64,000 nt of DNA from Geomonas sp. RF6 (GTDB taxonomy: Bacteria > Desulfobacterota > Desulfuromonadia > Geobacterales > Geobacteraceae), in assembly GCF_021044625.1 (NCBI RefSeq), contig NZ_CP087999.1, positions 1-64,000 of the forward strand, read 5' to 3'. The notes beneath the pieces were generated by a model. It did no database searches, was not told where the DNA came from, and saw only the letters and a list, made by a program, of their open reading frames with translations. The translations under genes and the position numbers were made by a program. Numbering within the stretch: the stretch's first letter is position 1; each line of letters opens with the position of its first letter. Of the stretch, positions 60,917-64,000 are shown piece by piece.

Positions 60917-61027
60917 TTCCCCTCCCTCGACAGGAGGGGGACAGGGGGTGGGTGAAGCCTGCCATCGGCTGGAATGGTGGCACCTTCCCCCCCACCCTGG
61001 CCGTCCCCCGCAAGGGGGGAGGGGACG
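60917..61027. repeat. Intergenic repeat family C, copy 3
   Basis: CTCCCTCGACAGGAGG, ACAGGGGGTGGGTGAAGC, TGGCACCTTCCCCCCCACCC, GTCCCCCGCAAGGGGGGAGG. Lies 54 bases upstream of the ppk2 start, in its leader. Confidence 0.85.
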
Positions 61028-61120
61028 AGTCAATCGTCAATCCCCCTTGCAGAAGGGGCCGGGCCAGTCACCCGACCCCTCTGTTTCGACATCCGCCGCA
61101 TTGCCGGCACCTTCCCCCTC

Positions 61121-62998
61121 TCAGAAAAACTCCCGCAGGTTCTCGTCGATCCCCTTCAGCGTTTCGTACCAGAACTCCCGCGCCGCCTCCACCTTGTCCT
61201 TCTCGAACTTCTCCAGCCATTCTCCCAGCCGCGGGTCGGTGACGCCGTCCACATCCCTCTTCCTCTTCAAAAAGGAGTGCAGGAAGTCGATGTTGTACGC
61301 CGACTCCCAGAAGACGGGGCAGTTGCGACTGTTCAGCCGGCTGGCGAGGACCTCCAGCGCGTGCAGGAACGGCTCCCGCGCCTGGTACAGCCCCTCGACC
61401 GCCTCAGGGAGCATCTCCTCGGCCCAGCCGCGGTGAAAACGGCAGGTGCCGAGATTGTCCATGATCAGCTCCTTCTTCATGCGCTCGGCGCACATCCTCC
61501 CCAAGGTGCGCGGCGGGACGAAGTCGTAGCTGTAGATCATGTAGTACTTCCCCATGATGGCCATCGGCGCAAGGACGCCGGAGACCCAGTACTGGTTCGG
61601 GACCATCCAGCCGCGACGGCTGAAGGCGATGTATACCAGGCGGTCGTGCAGCGCCACCCCTTTCCTCCGGGAGTGGATCCGGCTCCACTTGCGCACCCCC
61701 TCACGAAAATCGAGAATGCCGCGGCGCTCGAGTATGGCGTCGATAAGCTCGCAGCCGAGCTCCGCGTTGTGCATGGAGTCTCCGACGAGGTCAAATCCGG
61801 AAAACTCCCAGCGCGGCACCCTGGTCACGCCGAGCTCCTCCGGGGTGACCTGCCCGAGGTCGAGGAGGTCCATGAGCCAGGCCAGCACTCCGCCGCCGGA
61901 TATCGCGTCGAATCCCATGGCGTCGCAGTGGTGGTTCAGCTTCTCGGCGGCGCGCTGGTCGAAGATGCCGCACAAAGGCCCCATCGTCTGGTACGGCTCG
62001 TAATCCTTCTTGAAGCCGCCGCTCATCTTCTTGCACACCGCCGCGCACGGCTCGCCGCAGGTCGCCTGCTGTTTGGGGGTTATCGTCTCCTCGTTGAACT
62101 GCTTCAGGTAGTGGTCGACCACAAACTTCTTGTGCAGCGCCTGGCGCTGTTCTTCCGTCCAGTACATGGTGCGGTAGTTGAACCCGATGATCTTTCCTCC
62201 CACCGTCGCGTAGTTCGCCCCGAAGGTGCCGCCCGTGTGCAGCTTCTCGTCGTAGCGGTACTTCGTGGTCGCCTCCAGGTCCTTCTGCATGAGGCGCATG
62301 TTGTACTTGTTCTGGAACCATTCGTCCGCGACCTTGCGGTCCCGGAAGTCCTCTTCGATGGTGGTCCCTCCGTAGATGATCGCCACAATGCCGTGGTTTT
62401 GCACCATGGCGCTCCCCAGCCCCCCGCGCCCCGCCCAGGTATCCACGAAGCTGATCTTACCGTTCGTGATGGGGACGGACATTATCCCCCCCATGTCGGT
62501 GTGCAGTGCCGCAGGACCCGCCACGAGAATCCGGGGGTCGGTCTCGTAGCGGCTGCCGAACATCTGGTACACACGGTCGGTGAGGGAGTACACCCCGGTG
62601 CGCCCCGTCTTCCAGATCTCCTCCGCATCGACCGGGACGACGTCGACCTCGATCTCCTCGCCGTGGTTTCGATTCAGGCACAGCACCGAGAGGACCGGCG
62701 CCTTCCCCACGAGACTCAGCATGTTGAGCCCCAGGTTGTTGAAGACGAGGCCGGCACCTCCCATGGAGCTTATGTAGTACCCCTGCCAGCAGGGGGAGAA
62801 CCCGGTAAGGACCAGTCGGTTCGAGCCGGGAAAGATGGAGCCCGCAAAAACACCGACACCGAAATTCAGGCTGCGGTACTCCTCCACCAGGTGTACCCCC
62901 AGGTCCACCGGGCCGAAGTACCGGTCGAAGGTGTACTTCCGCGTCTTGTAGAAACCGCTCCCGGCATCAACCAGGAGCACCCGCTGAAACATGTTCAT
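61121..62998 (-). CDS. Aldehyde ferredoxin oxidoreductase family protein
   Basis: 625 residues, about the family size. Features: N-terminal LLVDAGSGFYKTRKYTFDRYFGP, the pterin-binding GGAGLVFNNLGLNML..., GRGGLGSAMVQNHGIVAII, Fe-S-type GEPCAAVCKK, MGFDAISGGGVLAWLMDLL and GTCRFHRGWAEE. AOR enzymes use tungsten (or molybdenum) bis-pterin and one [4Fe-4S] cluster to oxidise aldehydes with ferredoxin. Substrate unknown. Ribosome site GAGGTGCGAG before the ATG. Ends 258 bases upstream of ppk2 and starts 38 bases after pyruvate kinase. Confidence 0.93.
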   Translation of the reverse strand: MNMFQRVLLVDAGSGFYKTRKYTFDRYFGPVDLGVHLVEEYRSLNFGVGVFAGSIFPGSNRLVLTGFSPCWQGYYISSMGGAGLVFNNLGLNMLSLVGKAPVLSVLCLNRNHGEEIEVDVVPVDAEEIWKTGRTGVYSLTDRVYQMFGSRYETDPRILVAGPAALHTDMGGIMSVPITNGKISFVDTWAGRGGLGSAMVQNHGIVAIIYGGTTIEEDFRDRKVADEWFQNKYNMRLMQKDLEATTKYRYDEKLHTGGTFGANYATVGGKIIGFNYRTMYWTEEQRQALHKKFVVDHYLKQFNEETITPKQQATCGEPCAAVCKKMSGGFKKDYEPYQTMGPLCGIFDQRAAEKLNHHCDAMGFDAISGGGVLAWLMDLLDLGQVTPEELGVTRVPRWEFSGFDLVGDSMHNAELGCELIDAILERRGILDFREGVRKWSRIHSRRKGVALHDRLVYIAFSRRGWMVPNQYWVSGVLAPMAIMGKYYMIYSYDFVPPRTLGRMCAERMKKELIMDNLGTCRFHRGWAEEMLPEAVEGLYQAREPFLHALEVLASRLNSRNCPVFWESAYNIDFLHSFLKRKRDVDGVTDPRLGEWLEKFEKDKVEAAREFWYETLKGIDENLREFF

Positions 62999-63035
62999 CT
63001 CGCACCTCTATGGTCGGCGACTCGCGCCTGCGCCG

Positions 63036-64000
63036 TCACCCCTCCCGGTTCCCCCTGAGATCGATGATCTCCATCCTGTTGTGGGCTTCGGGGTGCCTGC
63101 GGGAAGGGCCTTCCGTGACGATGGCCAATTCCTCCTTCATCTCGTGGCTTTCCATCCACTTCGTGACGTAGCGCTCCCAGTCCTCCGGGTGCTCGCTCTC
63201 GTACACCGGATAGACGCCGTAGGAAAAAGAGAGGTTTCGGCAGGTAAGCTCGCTGGAGCTGACCGCGGTGATCCACACCGGCATCCTGAAAAGGGAGAGG
63301 CTCCTCGCCGTCGCGCCGCTGCGGGTGGGGACGAAGACGGCGGCCGACGAGGCGTAACGGTAGCTTGCCTCCACCGCCACCGCTATCAGGTGCGCGGGCT
63401 TCAGCGCCCCCTTCAGCTCCACCCCCTTGAAGAGCTCCCGGACTTTCACCGGGTTCCTGCGCGGCTCCACGGCGGCCGCAATGGAGGCGAGCATCGCCAC
63501 CGCGTCGACGGGGTAGCGCCCCATGGCGGACTCGGCGGAGAGCATGACGCAGTCGGTGCCGTCGAGGATGGCGTTTGCCACGTCGGTTGCCTCGGCACGG
63601 GTCGGGCGCCTGTTCTCCGTCATCGACTCGAGCATCTGCGTCGCCGTTATCACCGGCTTCGCGCGCCGGTTCGCCAGCCGCATGAGATCCTTCTGGATGA
63701 CCGCGATCTGCTCTATCGGCACCTCCACCCCGAGGTCCCCGCGGGCGATCATGATCCCGTCCGAGGCGTCGAGGATGTCCTCCATATTCTCCAGCGCGTT
63801 GCTGCGCTCTATCTTTGCGATGATGAAGGGATGATAGTTCAGCGCCTCCGCCGCCTTGCGCACCGCACGGATGTCGTCGCCGCTCTCCACAAAGGACTGG
63901 CTCACCGCGTCTATCCCCTGCTCGGCTGCGAAGCGCAGGCACTCGTGGTCGCGTTCCGTAAAGGCGCTGATCCCCAGGTCTATTCCCGGGAGGTTCAGCC
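63036..64000 (-). CDS. pyk: Pyruvate kinase, 5' end beyond the window
   Basis: At least 320 residues visible; the N-terminus lies beyond 64000. The frame is open from the window edge (NLPGIDLGISAFTERD) through the active-site segments DAVSQSFVESGDDIRAVR, IIAKIERSNALENMEDIL, DGIMIARGDLGVE, KPVITATQMLESM and ATDVANAILDGTDCVMLSAE to the C-terminal regulatory domain. It converts PEP + ADP to pyruvate + ATP, the last step of glycolysis. Next gene downstream is AOR. Confidence 0.96.
   Translation of the reverse strand, partial: LNLPGIDLGISAFTERDHECLRFAAEQGIDAVSQSFVESGDDIRAVRKAAEALNYHPFIIAKIERSNALENMEDILDASDGIMIARGDLGVEVPIEQIAVIQKDLMRLANRRAKPVITATQMLESMTENRRPTRAEATDVANAILDGTDCVMLSAESAMGRYPVDAVAMLASIAAAVEPRRNPVKVRELFKGVELKGALKPAHLIAVAVEASYRYASSAAVFVPTRSGATARSLSLFRMPVWITAVSSSELTCRNLSFSYGVYPVYESEHPEDWERYVTKWMESHEMKEELAIVTEGPSRRHPEAHNRMEIIDLRGNREG

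Noticed and set aside
60974-63058. 694-codon open frame on the plus strand
   Set aside because: Shadow of the aldehyde ferredoxin oxidoreductase on the other strand.

Overview
The window looks like a chromosomal segment of a Geobacter-type bacterium (Desulfuromonadota, Geobacterales). This rests on GC-rich codon use, two large OmpB-like multicopper proteins with fibronectin repeats, multihaem cytochromes for nitrite ammonification, a CxxCxxC-rich ferredoxin, a tungsten-type aldehyde oxidoreductase, many c-di-GMP/HDOD/two-component proteins, and an apparent HgcAB mercury-methylation pair. No self-evident plasmid, prophage, insertion sequence or CRISPR array was seen.

Layout. 1-9.7 kb: an unusual HExxxH protein with a small aromatic peptide behind it, an HD-GYP remnant, acetate kinase, a ferredoxin started by TTG, a zinc-ribbon/DUF3426 protein overlapping hypoxanthine phosphoribosyltransferase, a DUF1573 protein, tRNA-Arg(CCG), a small lipoprotein and a GspE-N/pseudo-receiver protein. 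9.8-19 kb: a tandemly duplicated two-gene cassette (tiny basic secreted protein plus ~1,290-residue multicopper oxidase). 19.4-26.3 kb: two TonB-dependent receptors and a GGDEF/EAL protein in one run; the second receptor appears to have lost its signal peptide by frameshift. 26.9-30.2 kb: hybrid histidine kinase, HDOD protein and a small partner. 30.5-34.4 kb: a glycosyltransferase, a repeat-rich gap, then nrfHA behind a TTGAC-N4-GTCAA (FNR/HcpR-like) site.

The most interesting part is 35.0-46.3 kb. From 35,015 to a terminator at 40,200 one ArsR-headed operon carries arsR, the arsenite pump acr3, hgcA, hgcB, arsenate reductase arsC, a small AhpD-like protein and a two-CCG-domain iron-sulfur protein. 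Two of these genes contain an in-frame TGA that reads best as selenocysteine: the AhpD-like protein (CxxU) and, strikingly, HgcA, whose cysteine-rich N-terminal arm would contain C-U-G-P. Both TGAs are followed at the right distance by a hairpin with a G in its apical loop. Then come an ECF sigma factor with small cysteine-rich or membrane proteins, and a second ArsR operon (43.1-46.3 kb) with DUF2703, an ArsP-type permease, two thioredoxin-like proteins and CcdA.

46.5-64 kb: an outer-membrane/ABC export operon, Ada-AlkA and Ogt alkylation repair, a lipoprotein, a MucR-type regulator, an amidase, adenosine-specific kinase, a methyltransferase with a decayed partial copy nearby, PPK2, aldehyde ferredoxin oxidoreductase and a pyruvate kinase cut by the window end. 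Several families of GC-rich palindromic repeats fill the gaps.

All calls come from reading the sequence and from memory of protein families; no database search was run.
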